Assembly: GCA_005798555.1 (NCBI GenBank)
Contig: SYJA01000023.1
Span: 1-58,786 of the forward strand
Length of the DNA: 58,786 nt
Source: Actinomycetota bacterium
Lineage (GTDB): Bacteria; Actinomycetota; Actinomycetes; S36-B12
Reading direction: 5' to 3'
Both the position numbers and the translations under genes were made by a program. Below are positions 1 through 7,597 of this stretch, piece by piece (positions within the stretch are counted from its first letter, which is position 1; the number at the start of each line of letters is the position of its first letter). Below the pieces are notes generated by a model, which did no database searches, was not told the DNA's origin, and was given only the letters and a program-made list of their open reading frames with translations.

Positions 1-62
1 AAAAAGTCTTCACAATTTCGGGGTCGAAAGGGAACGATATCTGACCGGACGAGGGGCAGAGC

Positions 63-1100
63 ATGATGGGGGCCATGACGCAGGCATTTGCCCACCTAGG
101 GGGTAAGTGGGCCACCTCGGTGGTGGAAGTGGCAAATGACCTGAGCGCATTGGATCAAGGTGGCAGGTGGGCGGTTCTGCTGCCCTATGACGGGGTTCCG
201 GTGGCAATTCGGTTCGGCAATTGGCAGGACCAGCCCCCAGAGATCGGTCCGGCAAGGTGGCGCGGCCCGGCCACCGGCTCCTGGCGATCCTCCCTAGGTG
301 AGATCGCGTACTTGCGCGCAGTCGCCGAGGTCAGATCCGCCATCGCGGACGGGTCGGTTTATCAGGTGAACATCTGCCGGGTCTTGAGCGCCCAACTGCC
401 TGATAAAGGGCAAAGCGATATTCCCGGTCTGTATGAATTGCTGCGGGTAGGTAATCCGGCACCTTACGCCGGGATGATTTGCGCCCCTGAACTTGGCATT
501 GAAGTAGTCACTGCGAGTCCCGAACTGTTCTTGGAGCGCCAAAAAGGTGTTATCCGCTCAGGTCCGATCAAAGGCACCGGCAAAGTCGCGGCGGATTTCA
601 GCGCTAAAGACGAAGCCGAGAATGTGATGATCGTCGATTTGGTGCGCAATGATCTCGCAAAGGTCTGCGTAACGGGGTCAGTGGCCGTGCCAGACCTACT
701 GCGGGTGGAGCAGCACCCGGGCCTGGTGCACCTGGCCTCATACATTTCCGGAACCCTGCTCGAAGGCGTCAGCTGGTCGCGCATAATCGGCGCCACGTTC
801 CCGCCCGGATCGATCACCGGTGCCCCCAAATCTGCTGCCGTTCGAATCATTAGTGAACTCGAACCGGTGCCGCGTTCGTACTACTGCGGCGCGATCGGTT
901 GGGTTGATGCCGATGAGGGCACGGCCTGCCTAGCCGTTGCCATCCGAACATTCTGGAAGGCCGGCGGGTATTTGCATTTTGGTACCGGTGCGGGGATCAC
1001 TTGGTCATCAGATGCCCAGGCCGAATGGCGTGAAACCGAACTCAAAGCCGCGCACCTCACTTCCGTAGCGGCACAGACGTGGCAAAGTGGGCTCATATGA
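63..1100 (+). CDS. pabB: Aminodeoxychorismate synthase component I (PabB-like)
   Basis: The product should convert chorismate plus ammonia to 4-amino-4-deoxychorismate, the first p-aminobenzoate step of folate synthesis in the cytoplasm. The chorismate-binding domain fills residues ~80-340. Visible motifs are PIKGT (168-172), ASPELFLE (~151-158), VRNDL (~194-198) and FPPGSITGAPK (~246-256). Lysine in PIKGT is the PabB signature; TrpE has Ala there, so I prefer PabB over anthranilate synthase. At 345 aa it is short for the family and its N-terminal region is only ~80 residues. The ATG at 63 follows a purine-rich GAGGGG stretch; ATG at 66 is an alternative. No glutamine amidotransferase (pabA) is visible, though one could lie upstream of the window. 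pabC follows 13 nt later, presumably co-transcribed. Confidence 0.88.
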   Translation: MMGAMTQAFAHLGGKWATSVVEVANDLSALDQGGRWAVLLPYDGVPVAIRFGNWQDQPPEIGPARWRGPATGSWRSSLGEIAYLRAVAEVRSAIADGSVYQVNICRVLSAQLPDKGQSDIPGLYELLRVGNPAPYAGMICAPELGIEVVTASPELFLERQKGVIRSGPIKGTGKVAADFSAKDEAENVMIVDLVRNDLAKVCVTGSVAVPDLLRVEQHPGLVHLASYISGTLLEGVSWSRIIGATFPPGSITGAPKSAAVRIISELEPVPRSYYCGAIGWVDADEGTACLAVAIRTFWKAGGYLHFGTGAGITWSSDAQAEWRETELKAAHLTSVAAQTWQSGLI

Positions 1101-1113
1101 GAGTGATGCGGCC

Positions 1114-1953
1114 ATGATGATCTGGGTTGGCGACCGAAATATCGGGTCGCTCGTTTCCGAGGATGAAGCACTTGTCTCGGTGCTCGATCACGGATTCACC
1201 GTGGCCGATGGGGTATTTGAAACGCTGAAAGTTGTTGACGGCTCGGCATTCGCCTTGAGTCGGCACCTGCGACGACTGACCGCTTCGGCGCGCGCGATGG
1301 GCTTGGTGGATCCAGATTTAGAGGTGATTCGCGGGGCCGTTGGCGAAGTCCTCTTCGCAAACCGGCCACTACTTGATGGGCCGGGCCGGTTGCGTATTAC
1401 CTATACCGGTGGCGTCGCACCCTTGGGCAGTAATCGGGGGGCCGCGGTGCCAACCCTCGTGGTGGCCGTGTCGCCACAGGTCCCTTGGCCCGATACCACC
1501 ACGTTGGTTACCGTACCCTGGACCAGAAATGAGAACTCGGCGGTGGCCGGGATCAAGACCACCTCGTACGCCGATAACGTCATCGCCTTGATGCGGGCTC
1601 ATGAGCAGGGCGCATCCGAGGCCATCTTCGCCAACACCCGTGGCGAGTTATGCGAGGGTACCGGCACCAATGTTTTTGTCATCATTGACGGGCAGGTGCT
1701 AACCCCGCCGCTGACAAGTGGCTGCCTCGCTGGGGTAACCCGCGATTTAATTCTTGAATGGTTCGCTGTCACAGAGCAGGAGCTTGATTTATCGGTGCTG
1801 CAGGGGGCCGACGAGGTTTTTCTCACATCCTCGACGAGGGACGTGCACCCGGTGGTGCGCGCCGATGAGCGGGTCTGGGCCAAGGCAGGCCCAATTGCTG
1901 CGGCGATGCGCCAGGAGTTCGCGGCGCGCGCAGCAGCAGACATTGACCCGTGA
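1114..1953 (+). CDS. pabC: Aminodeoxychorismate lyase, class IV PLP aminotransferase fold
   Basis: This fold-type IV PLP enzyme is expected to split aminodeoxychorismate into p-aminobenzoate and pyruvate, completing the pathway begun by the adjacent pabB. Counted from this ATG it is 279 aa. The likely Schiff-base lysine is K148 in AGIKTTSYADN. DHGFTVADGVFET (~25-37) is the usual N-terminal family signature, and a GELCEGTGTNVF-type cofactor-binding segment lies near residue 180. An in-frame GTG at 1087 would overlap pabB; the MMIWVGDR start at 1114 fits family N-termini better. D-amino-acid or branched-chain aminotransferases share the fold, so the assignment rests on the pabB neighbour. Confidence 0.85.
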   Translation: MMIWVGDRNIGSLVSEDEALVSVLDHGFTVADGVFETLKVVDGSAFALSRHLRRLTASARAMGLVDPDLEVIRGAVGEVLFANRPLLDGPGRLRITYTGGVAPLGSNRGAAVPTLVVAVSPQVPWPDTTTLVTVPWTRNENSAVAGIKTTSYADNVIALMRAHEQGASEAIFANTRGELCEGTGTNVFVIIDGQVLTPPLTSGCLAGVTRDLILEWFAVTEQELDLSVLQGADEVFLTSSTRDVHPVVRADERVWAKAGPIAAAMRQEFAARAAADIDP

Positions 1954-1962
1954 TCGAACAGC

Positions 1963-2000
1963 AAAAACTTTGGCCCCCCACTTGTGTGAGGGGCCAAAGT
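1963..2000 (-). terminator. Rho-independent terminator, stronger for the minus strand
   Basis: Two perfectly complementary 11-nt arms (1967-1977 and 1990-2000, ACTTTGGCCCC and its complement) enclose a 12-nt loop. Read on the minus strand, the hairpin is followed directly by a T run (complement of the A run at 1963-1967), which is the canonical intrinsic terminator for the secreted-protein gene ending at 2095. On the plus strand it lies 13 nt after the pabC stop but has no T run, so termination there would be weaker. Confidence 0.8.
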
Positions 2001-2094
2001 GTGGTGGCTGGCGGTATCACCTACCTCGGTCGCATCTGGTGGGATGCTGGACGGGTGTCACGTCGACTGCAGGCGGACCGCTTCCGTCGTGCGT

Positions 2095-3606
2095 TCAGCG
2101 CACTCGGTAGGTGAAGTTGACCACCATGCTGTTCCACTGGCCCGGCACCGCCTGAGCGATGCCCCTGATCTGGCACGCCCCGGAACCCGTCATACGCACC
2201 ATTACGGAGCCGTTTGACGGGAGAGTCAAGCGGCAGACCCCACGGCTGTTGACGGCCCGCCACTTGATGGCCTGGCCGGCGGTGGTGTCGCTACCGCCGT
2301 TGGCCTCAAGCCGGATGGTGCGACCGCGGTTCACGCGACTGGACGCCTGAGGCTGGAAGGTCAACATCTGGTTGCCGGGGACCGCTAGGACGGTGTAGGC
2401 CTGCTGGTTGGCCGCGTAGCCGGGGCCGCCTGGGCTGGAGGCGACCAGGTTGCATTGGCCGGATCCGACGGTGACGACAAGCGACAGCCCATTCACCTTG
2501 CAGGGACCGGTATCCGAGAGGGTCACCGCTGCGCCTGACTGTGACGAGGCTTGGAAGGTGAAGGTTGTGCCGTTGGACGCGGTGTACACCCCGCCGGGAT
2601 TCCACGTCCCGAGCCCCGAGGCTATTAGGGTGATTATGTCCTTCGCGGCGGCACCGGCGACGACCGTAACCGTCTCGGAGGTTGATCCAGAGCCGCCTGT
2701 AGTGGTCATGTAGTTCGCTCCGAGGGTAATCTGCCCGAGCATGGTTGGAGTCCACGTGAAGGATGCCTGGCCTTGGGCGTTCAGCGGGTTGGATCCACTG
2801 ATCGGCTGGTTATTGACAGTGAAAGCCGCGGATCCCTTTGTGCCGCTCGGGAAGACGGTCGCGGTGAGCTGAACCGGGACTCCCTGCGTCATCGTGGCCG
2901 GGGCAGTTATGGAGATGGTGGCGCCGCTGGGCGTGGCGATGACGGAGTCCTGAGGGGACACCGACTTCGTGGCATTACTGTCGCCGTTGTAGGTGGCGAT
3001 GAAGAAGAAGGTTCCGGCTGTCGTCGGATTCCACCAGTAGTAGGCGAAGGACTGCCCGGCGCCCGGACCGGGTGTCAAGCCCATGGTCTGAAGCACGGCG
3101 CCGTTGGCGTTCCGCACGACCACCTGGCCGCTGGGCGTGTATGTGCTAGGGCTTGCCGACTGGACGGTGACGTTCACCCGGACCGCCTGGTTGAGCGGGG
3201 CCGTGTTGGGCGTATTGATGACCGTCGTCGTGGCCACCTGGGTGATTGTCGCAGTGGGAATGGTCGAGGTCGTAGTGCAGTCGCCCATCGAGAAGGTTGC
3301 CGCACCTACGTTCGCGGCGGTCCACTGGAAGGTCAGTGTGGTGTCCTGCAGGGTTCCAGTGGCGGCGAGCTGGGCCACACCGTTGATGGTGGGTGTGACG
3401 GTGCAGGTGCTCTGCCCAAAGCCGTTGGGCGTGACATCCGTGACCGTGACGGTCTGGGGGACGCCGACGGCTCCGCCGAAGCCGGTCACGTCGGCCTGCG
3501 CAGGGGCCGCCGCAAACCCCAGCGCGCCGAGGACGAGCGCCGAAGCAGCGACGGATCTCGTGAGAATGGCACCGACTGCGCGGCCGGTTGAGCGAGACAG
3601 GGTCAT
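2095..3606 (-). CDS. Secreted protein with Ig-like repeat domains
   Basis: The 503-aa product starts with a clear Sec signal peptide: basic n-region, hydrophobic stretch ~13-33, AQA cleavage site before D39. The mature part is rich in Thr, Val, Gly and Asn and contains several bacterial Ig-like beta-sandwich segments. Two recognisable ones lie at roughly residues 150-235 (…YNGD-type strand near the end) and 240-325 (…FTWTP…LGANY), followed by a C-terminal beta-rich domain with paired cysteines. No sorting signal, lipobox or C-terminal membrane helix is seen, so release or non-covalent wall association is likely. The ATG at 3606 is preceded by a GGAAGGA ribosome binding site; the longer frame upstream lacks one. 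A terminator lies ~95 nt downstream. The function is unknown; adhesion or surface structure is only inferred from the fold. Confidence 0.75.
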   Translation of the reverse strand: MTLSRSTGRAVGAILTRSVAASALVLGALGFAAAPAQADVTGFGGAVGVPQTVTVTDVTPNGFGQSTCTVTPTINGVAQLAATGTLQDTTLTFQWTAANVGAATFSMGDCTTTSTIPTATITQVATTTVINTPNTAPLNQAVRVNVTVQSASPSTYTPSGQVVVRNANGAVLQTMGLTPGPGAGQSFAYYWWNPTTAGTFFFIATYNGDSNATKSVSPQDSVIATPSGATISITAPATMTQGVPVQLTATVFPSGTKGSAAFTVNNQPISGSNPLNAQGQASFTWTPTMLGQITLGANYMTTTGGSGSTSETVTVVAGAAAKDIITLIASGLGTWNPGGVYTASNGTTFTFQASSQSGAAVTLSDTGPCKVNGLSLVVTVGSGQCNLVASSPGGPGYAANQQAYTVLAVPGNQMLTFQPQASSRVNRGRTIRLEANGGSDTTAGQAIKWRAVNSRGVCRLTLPSNGSVMVRMTGSGACQIRGIAQAVPGQWNSMVVNFTYRVR

Positions 3607-3684
3607 ATCCCATCGTCCTTCCACTAGGTTTTTTACGACAATAACCCATCTCTCACGCTGAAACTGGCTGCCCGCGCCGATTGG

Positions 3685-3713
3685 CCGCAAGGAAAGGGGG
3701 GAGCCCCTTGCGG
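3685..3713. other. Inverted repeat between the secreted-protein gene and tRNA-Val
   Basis: Perfect 8-nt arms CCGCAAGG (3685-3692) and CCTTGCGG (3706-3713) flank a purine-rich 13-nt loop. The element sits upstream of both the minus-strand secreted-protein gene and the plus-strand tRNA. No T run follows on either strand, so it may be an operator or leader hairpin instead of a terminator. A TAAAGT hexamer at 3714-3719 could be the -10 box of the tRNA gene. Function is not established. Confidence 0.3.
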
Positions 3714-3730
3714 TAAAGTAGGAGTGGCCC

Positions 3731-3802
<72 letters not shown>

Positions 3803-3905
3803 CCGAAGGCCAGCCACGGCGTCTCAGTCGCACAGGGGCATCGACACGGGTTGGTAGTTGAGGTCCAGGCTTGAAGCCAAGGCCACTTGCCGCCATGATG
3901 GACGC

Positions 3906-5078
3906 GTGTCGAAAGCGGAGCAAGTGGCACGTATCAGGGTCTGGACTCGACCGGGCATCATCGAGCTACTTGCAAACTTGCTGGTCGTTGCTGCTGTCCC
4001 TCTGATCGCGCGGAGCCTGTGGCCGAAGTTTCGTGAAGGCATCACTAACTTCGGGTTCGCTGAAATCGTCGAGAAGCTAGCGGGCGCAGGTGGCTGGACC
4101 GATGTCGGCTGGGAGGTTGCCTCAACCATAGGTCTCGTCAAGCCGGATTTCTCTGCATACGACTCCCTAGAGGTCTTGCATCCGCTGGTCGGGATGCAGC
4201 TGGACTTCGTTGACTTATCGGTCAACTCGCACCCGCCGATGGCTATTCCGCTGGGGTTGCCGCTGGCTTATCTGGATTACGGCTGGTGGCTGTCCTTTTA
4301 TGTGATTGCAAGTTTCTGCTTGATCGCGCTAAGCATGCGTCTAATGCAAGTCCCCGCCTCCATCGCCTATCCACTAGCACTCGGAATCGGCCTTACCGTC
4401 CCCGGGCGCTGGGGATTGATGAGCACCTATCCACTCTCGGCCATCCTCATCGCCCTCGCCTGGAAGTACCGTCGCCATCCCGCCATTGCCGGGGCGGCAT
4501 ACGGCATCTACGGCTCGTCTCGGGGCTTTGGATTGCTCATGCTGCTCTATCCGCTAATCAAAAGGCAGTGGAAGACATTGATCATTGGGGCGGCGATCCC
4601 GGTGGCGCTGTTGGCCATTGCTGTCGCGCTGGAGCCGGCTGTCATTACGAATTTTCTTGATACTTCGAGGGCGTCGATTGCCGCATCCCTGCAGCGCAAT
4701 GACCTGATGACGGTCGGGGCGCTGCTGCGCAGAAGCGGTTCACAAGAATATGTGGCGTGGCTGTTGGCGGCGGCGGTCACGGTCGCCTCGTTGTGGCGTA
4801 AACAAGAGCCTTTTTGGGTAATCAACTGGTTCATCTTGGCGGTGAGCCCAATCGCCTGGCTGCACACTTTCGTGATGGCGATACCACTGCTCGTTGTGGT
4901 GTGGCGGTCCAGCAAATTAGGTGTCGTACTCGTTCTAATTGCGGCGGCCTCCATAGTTTCACCGCCACCCCTAATCTCAACCTACTTCTCCATAAATTGG
5001 GTGGTTGTCGTCGTGGTTTCGGGCATTGCGCTGCTCAGTTGCCCGATCGCCCGCGAAGCTCGAGGAAAAACGGTTTGA
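3906..5078 (+). CDS. Polytopic membrane protein, GT-C/GT87-like
   Basis: This ~390-aa integral membrane protein has about nine to ten predicted hydrophobic segments. The first (residues ~19-36) is followed by a large extracytoplasmic loop carrying an NSHPPMAIPLGLPLAYL segment. The 'HPP…PL…L' pattern after the first loop, with a small basic loop near RRHP and a C-terminal helix bundle, resembles polyprenol-phosphate-mannose-dependent GT-C mannosyltransferases (GT87/DUF2029). A short ASP-less loop makes the match tentative. If correct, it would add sugars to lipid or wall acceptors on the outer membrane face. The start is uncertain: GTG at 3906 is chosen, with a TTG at 3858 as an alternative, and neither has a strong ribosome binding site. 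The stop lies 27 nt before the thrS frame opens. Confidence 0.55.
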   Translation: MSKAEQVARIRVWTRPGIIELLANLLVVAAVPLIARSLWPKFREGITNFGFAEIVEKLAGAGGWTDVGWEVASTIGLVKPDFSAYDSLEVLHPLVGMQLDFVDLSVNSHPPMAIPLGLPLAYLDYGWWLSFYVIASFCLIALSMRLMQVPASIAYPLALGIGLTVPGRWGLMSTYPLSAILIALAWKYRRHPAIAGAAYGIYGSSRGFGLLMLLYPLIKRQWKTLIIGAAIPVALLAIAVALEPAVITNFLDTSRASIAASLQRNDLMTVGALLRRSGSQEYVAWLLAAAVTVASLWRKQEPFWVINWFILAVSPIAWLHTFVMAIPLLVVVWRSSKLGVVLVLIAAASIVSPPPLISTYFSINWVVVVVVSGIALLSCPIAREARGKTV

Positions 5079-5105
5079 GTTCGTAGGGGCATAAAAGTCG
5101 GGGTC

Positions 5106-7073
5106 TTGAAGGCCAAGAGTATTGTCTGGGCAATGCAGCGCACCGCATTCGATATCGCCGGCGCGGATCGCACTATGGTTGCGGCCCGGATTAATGGCGT
5201 GGTCTGTGATTTAGCCAGCCCGATTGCCGCGGAAGACACGGTTGAGTTGATACCAATGGGCAGCCCAGAGGGTCTGGCCATCCTGCGGCACTCGACCGCG
5301 CATGTGCTCGCCCAAGCGGTCCAGGACACCTTCCCGGGCACCAAGCTCGGGATCGGCCCGCCGATCAAGGATGGGTTTTACTACGATTTCGATGCCGAGC
5401 GGCCGTTTACGCCCGAGGACTTAGTCGCCTTAGAGAAGCGAATGGTCGAAATCATCAAAGCCGGGCAGCGATTTGAACGCCGGGTTGTCAGCGAGGATGA
5501 GGCCGCTCGTGAGTTGACGGCCGAGCCCTACAAGCTCCGACTGATCGGCGGAAGTGGTGGGGCCGATGTCATGGAGGTTGGCGGGGCCGAGTTGACCATC
5601 TATGACAATGTCGACTCCAAGACCGGCGCCCGGTGCTGGGGTGATTTGTGTCGCGGCCCGCATGTGCCCAGCACTCGGTACATTCCGCAGAATGCGATCA
5701 AGCTTATGCGAACCTCAGCGGCTTATTGGCTCGGGGATCAAAAGAATGAATCCCTCCAACGCATCTACGGCACGGCGTGGCCGTCAAAGGATGAGCTGAA
5801 GGCGCACCTGACTTTTCTCGAAGAAGCCGAGCGCCGTGATCATCGCCGCCTTGGCGCCGAACTGGATCTGTTCTCGTTCCCCGAGCAGATCGGGTCGGGT
5901 CTGGCCGTCTTTCACCCCAAGGGCGGTGTCGTGCGCCGGGTGATGGAGGACTACTCACGCAAGCGTCATGAGGCTGGTGGCTACGAGTTCGTAAACAGCC
6001 CACATATCACTAAAGCCGCACTGTTTGAGCAATCCGGCCACCTGGATTGGTACGCCGAGGGCATGTACCCGCCGATGCACCTAGATGCTGAGGTTGATGC
6101 CGAAGGAGTGGTCCGAAAGCAGGGCACCGACTATTACCTAAAGCCGATGAACTGCCCGATGCACAACTTGATTTTCTCTGCACGTGGGCGCTCTTACCGC
6201 GAACTACCACTTCGCCTATTCGAGTTCGGCACCGTCTATCGGTATGAGAAGTCCGGCGTGGTTCAAGGCCTTACGCGCGCCCGCGGTTTCACCCAAGACG
6301 ATGCGCATATTTACTGCACGAAGGAGCAGATGCCGGATGAACTCGACCGGTTACTTACTTTCGTGCTAAACCTGTTGCGGGATTACGGTTTGACCGACTT
6401 CTATCTAGAGCTCTCCACCCGCAACCCGGAAAAATCCGTGGGGGAGGAAGCGGAGTGGATTGAGGCGACCGAGGCGTTGCGGGCTGCGGCCGGTAAGCAA
6501 AACCTCGAGTTAGTGCTCGATGAGGGTGGCGCGGCCTTTTATGGCCCTAAAGTTTCGGTTCAAGCCAAGGACGCAATCGGCCGCACCTGGCAGATGTCGA
6601 CCATTCAGGTGGACTTCCAGTTACCCCAGCGCTTTGACCTCGAGTTCCAAGGCGCTGATGGCACCCGGCAGCGTCCGGTGATGATCCACCGGGCCCTCTT
6701 CGGGTCCATCGAGCGGTTCTTCGCGGTGCTCCTGGAGCACTATGCGGGAGCGTTCCCGCCCTGGTTGGCGCCGGTGCAGGTCATCGGAATCCCGATCAGT
6801 GATGCGCATAATGTTTACTTGGAGGGGGTTGCTGCGAAATTGCTTGAGTTGGGCGTGCGGGTCGAGGTCGATACCTCAGATGACCGAATGCAGAAGAAGA
6901 TTCGCACGGCGCAGAAAAGCAAGGTGCCATTCATGCTCATCGCGGGTGATGATGATGTGGCCGAAGGCGCGGTATCGTTCCGTTATCGCGATGGCACCCA
7001 AAAGAACGGTGTCAGTATCACCGATGCGGTCGCTGAGATTACTGGAGCTATCGCCTCCCGGGCCCAGGTCTGA
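5106..7073 (+). CDS. thrS: Threonyl-tRNA synthetase
   Basis: Class II synthetase charging tRNA-Thr. Domains in order are a shortened TGS domain (~1-50), the editing domain with HSTAH (62-66) and [10 protein letters not shown] near 180, and the catalytic core. The core shows MNCPMH, a motif-2 loop [14 protein letters not shown] and [13 protein letters not shown], which supply the Cys/His/His zinc ligands; an anticodon-binding domain forms the last ~100 residues. Length is 655 aa from the TTG at 5106; an ATG at 5133 would give 646 aa. Neither start has a convincing ribosome binding site, and an in-frame stop (5076-5078) prevents a longer N terminus. The stop overlaps the HIT gene, indicating co-transcription. 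Confidence 0.93.
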   Translation: MKAKSIVWAMQRTAFDIAGADRTMVAARINGVVCDLASPIAAEDTVELIPMGSPEGLAILRHSTAHVLAQAVQDTFPGTKLGIGPPIKDGFYYDFDAERPFTPEDLVALEKRMVEIIKAGQRFERRVVSEDEAARELTAEPYKLRLIGGSGGADVMEVGGAELTIYDNVDSKTGARCWGDLCRGPHVPSTRYIPQNAIKLMRTSAAYWLGDQKNESLQRIYGTAWPSKDELKAHLTFLEEAERRDHRRLGAELDLFSFPEQIGSGLAVFHPKGGVVRRVMEDYSRKRHEAGGYEFVNSPHITKAALFEQSGHLDWYAEGMYPPMHLDAEVDAEGVVRKQGTDYYLKPMNCPMHNLIFSARGRSYRELPLRLFEFGTVYRYEKSGVVQGLTRARGFTQDDAHIYCTKEQMPDELDRLLTFVLNLLRDYGLTDFYLELSTRNPEKSVGEEAEWIEATEALRAAAGKQNLELVLDEGGAAFYGPKVSVQAKDAIGRTWQMSTIQVDFQLPQRFDLEFQGADGTRQRPVMIHRALFGSIERFFAVLLEHYAGAFPPWLAPVQVIGIPISDAHNVYLEGVAAKLLELGVRVEVDTSDDRMQKKIRTAQKSKVPFMLIAGDDDVAEGAVSFRYRDGTQKNGVSITDAVAEITGAIASRAQV

Positions 7074-7588
7074 TGATGGTAGAGGCCTGGGATCGCCTAT
7101 GGACCCCGCATCGCATGAAATACCTGCGGGGGGAGAGCAAGCCAAAGCACACCGACGCCGGTGCTGACTGCCCATTTTGCGTCGCACCGCACCTGGGTCC
7201 GGGTGAGGATCTGGTGGTGGCACGCGGCACCTTGGTGTACGCCGTCTTGAATTTGTACCCCTACAACTCGGGGCACCTGATGATCTGTCCCTATCGCCAC
7301 GTTGCCGACTACACCGACCTAACGGATGACGAACTTGTCGAATTGGGGCACTTCACGCAAGCGGCGATGACGGCGCTTCGCGCGGTCTCAGGTGCTCATG
7401 GATTCAATATCGGGATGAATCAAGGGCCTTCGGCAGGCGCCGGAATCGCCGGTCACCTGCACCAGCATGTAGTCCCGCGCTGGGGCGGCGACACCAATTT
7501 CCTGCCGATAATCGGTGGCACCAAGACCATCTCGCAACTACTTGAAGATACGAGGCAGTTAGTCGCCGACTCCTGGCCAAGTAGCTAG
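7073..7588 (+). CDS. HIT-family nucleotide hydrolase
   Basis: The 171-aa protein carries the histidine triad HLHQHVVPRW near residue 130, with a GHLMICPYRH strand and a conserved NQG loop upstream. HIT proteins hydrolyse phosphoramidate or dinucleoside polyphosphate bonds. The close relative at this position in mycobacteria (between thrS and pgsA) is described as an Ap4A phosphorylase-type enzyme, so Ap4A breakdown is plausible but inferred. CPFC near residue 24 may be one half of a zinc site. The ATG at 7073 overlaps the thrS stop (TGATG); an ATG at 7076 is also possible. Its 3' end converges on the EF-G-like gene with only 9 nt between stops and no visible terminator. Confidence 0.85.
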   Translation: MMVEAWDRLWTPHRMKYLRGESKPKHTDAGADCPFCVAPHLGPGEDLVVARGTLVYAVLNLYPYNSGHLMICPYRHVADYTDLTDDELVELGHFTQAAMTALRAVSGAHGFNIGMNQGPSAGAGIAGHLHQHVVPRWGGDTNFLPIIGGTKTISQLLEDTRQLVADSWPSS

Positions 7589-7597
7589 TCGCTGCTG

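Noticed and set aside
2773-3591. Long plus-strand open frame (272 codons) opposite the secreted Ig-like gene
   Set aside because: Gly/Arg-rich composition and no motif; the minus strand encodes a signal peptide and Ig-like strands with a ribosome binding site and terminator.
5079-5105. T-box or other riboswitch leader for thrS
   Set aside because: The gap is only 27 nt, too short for a T-box leader.
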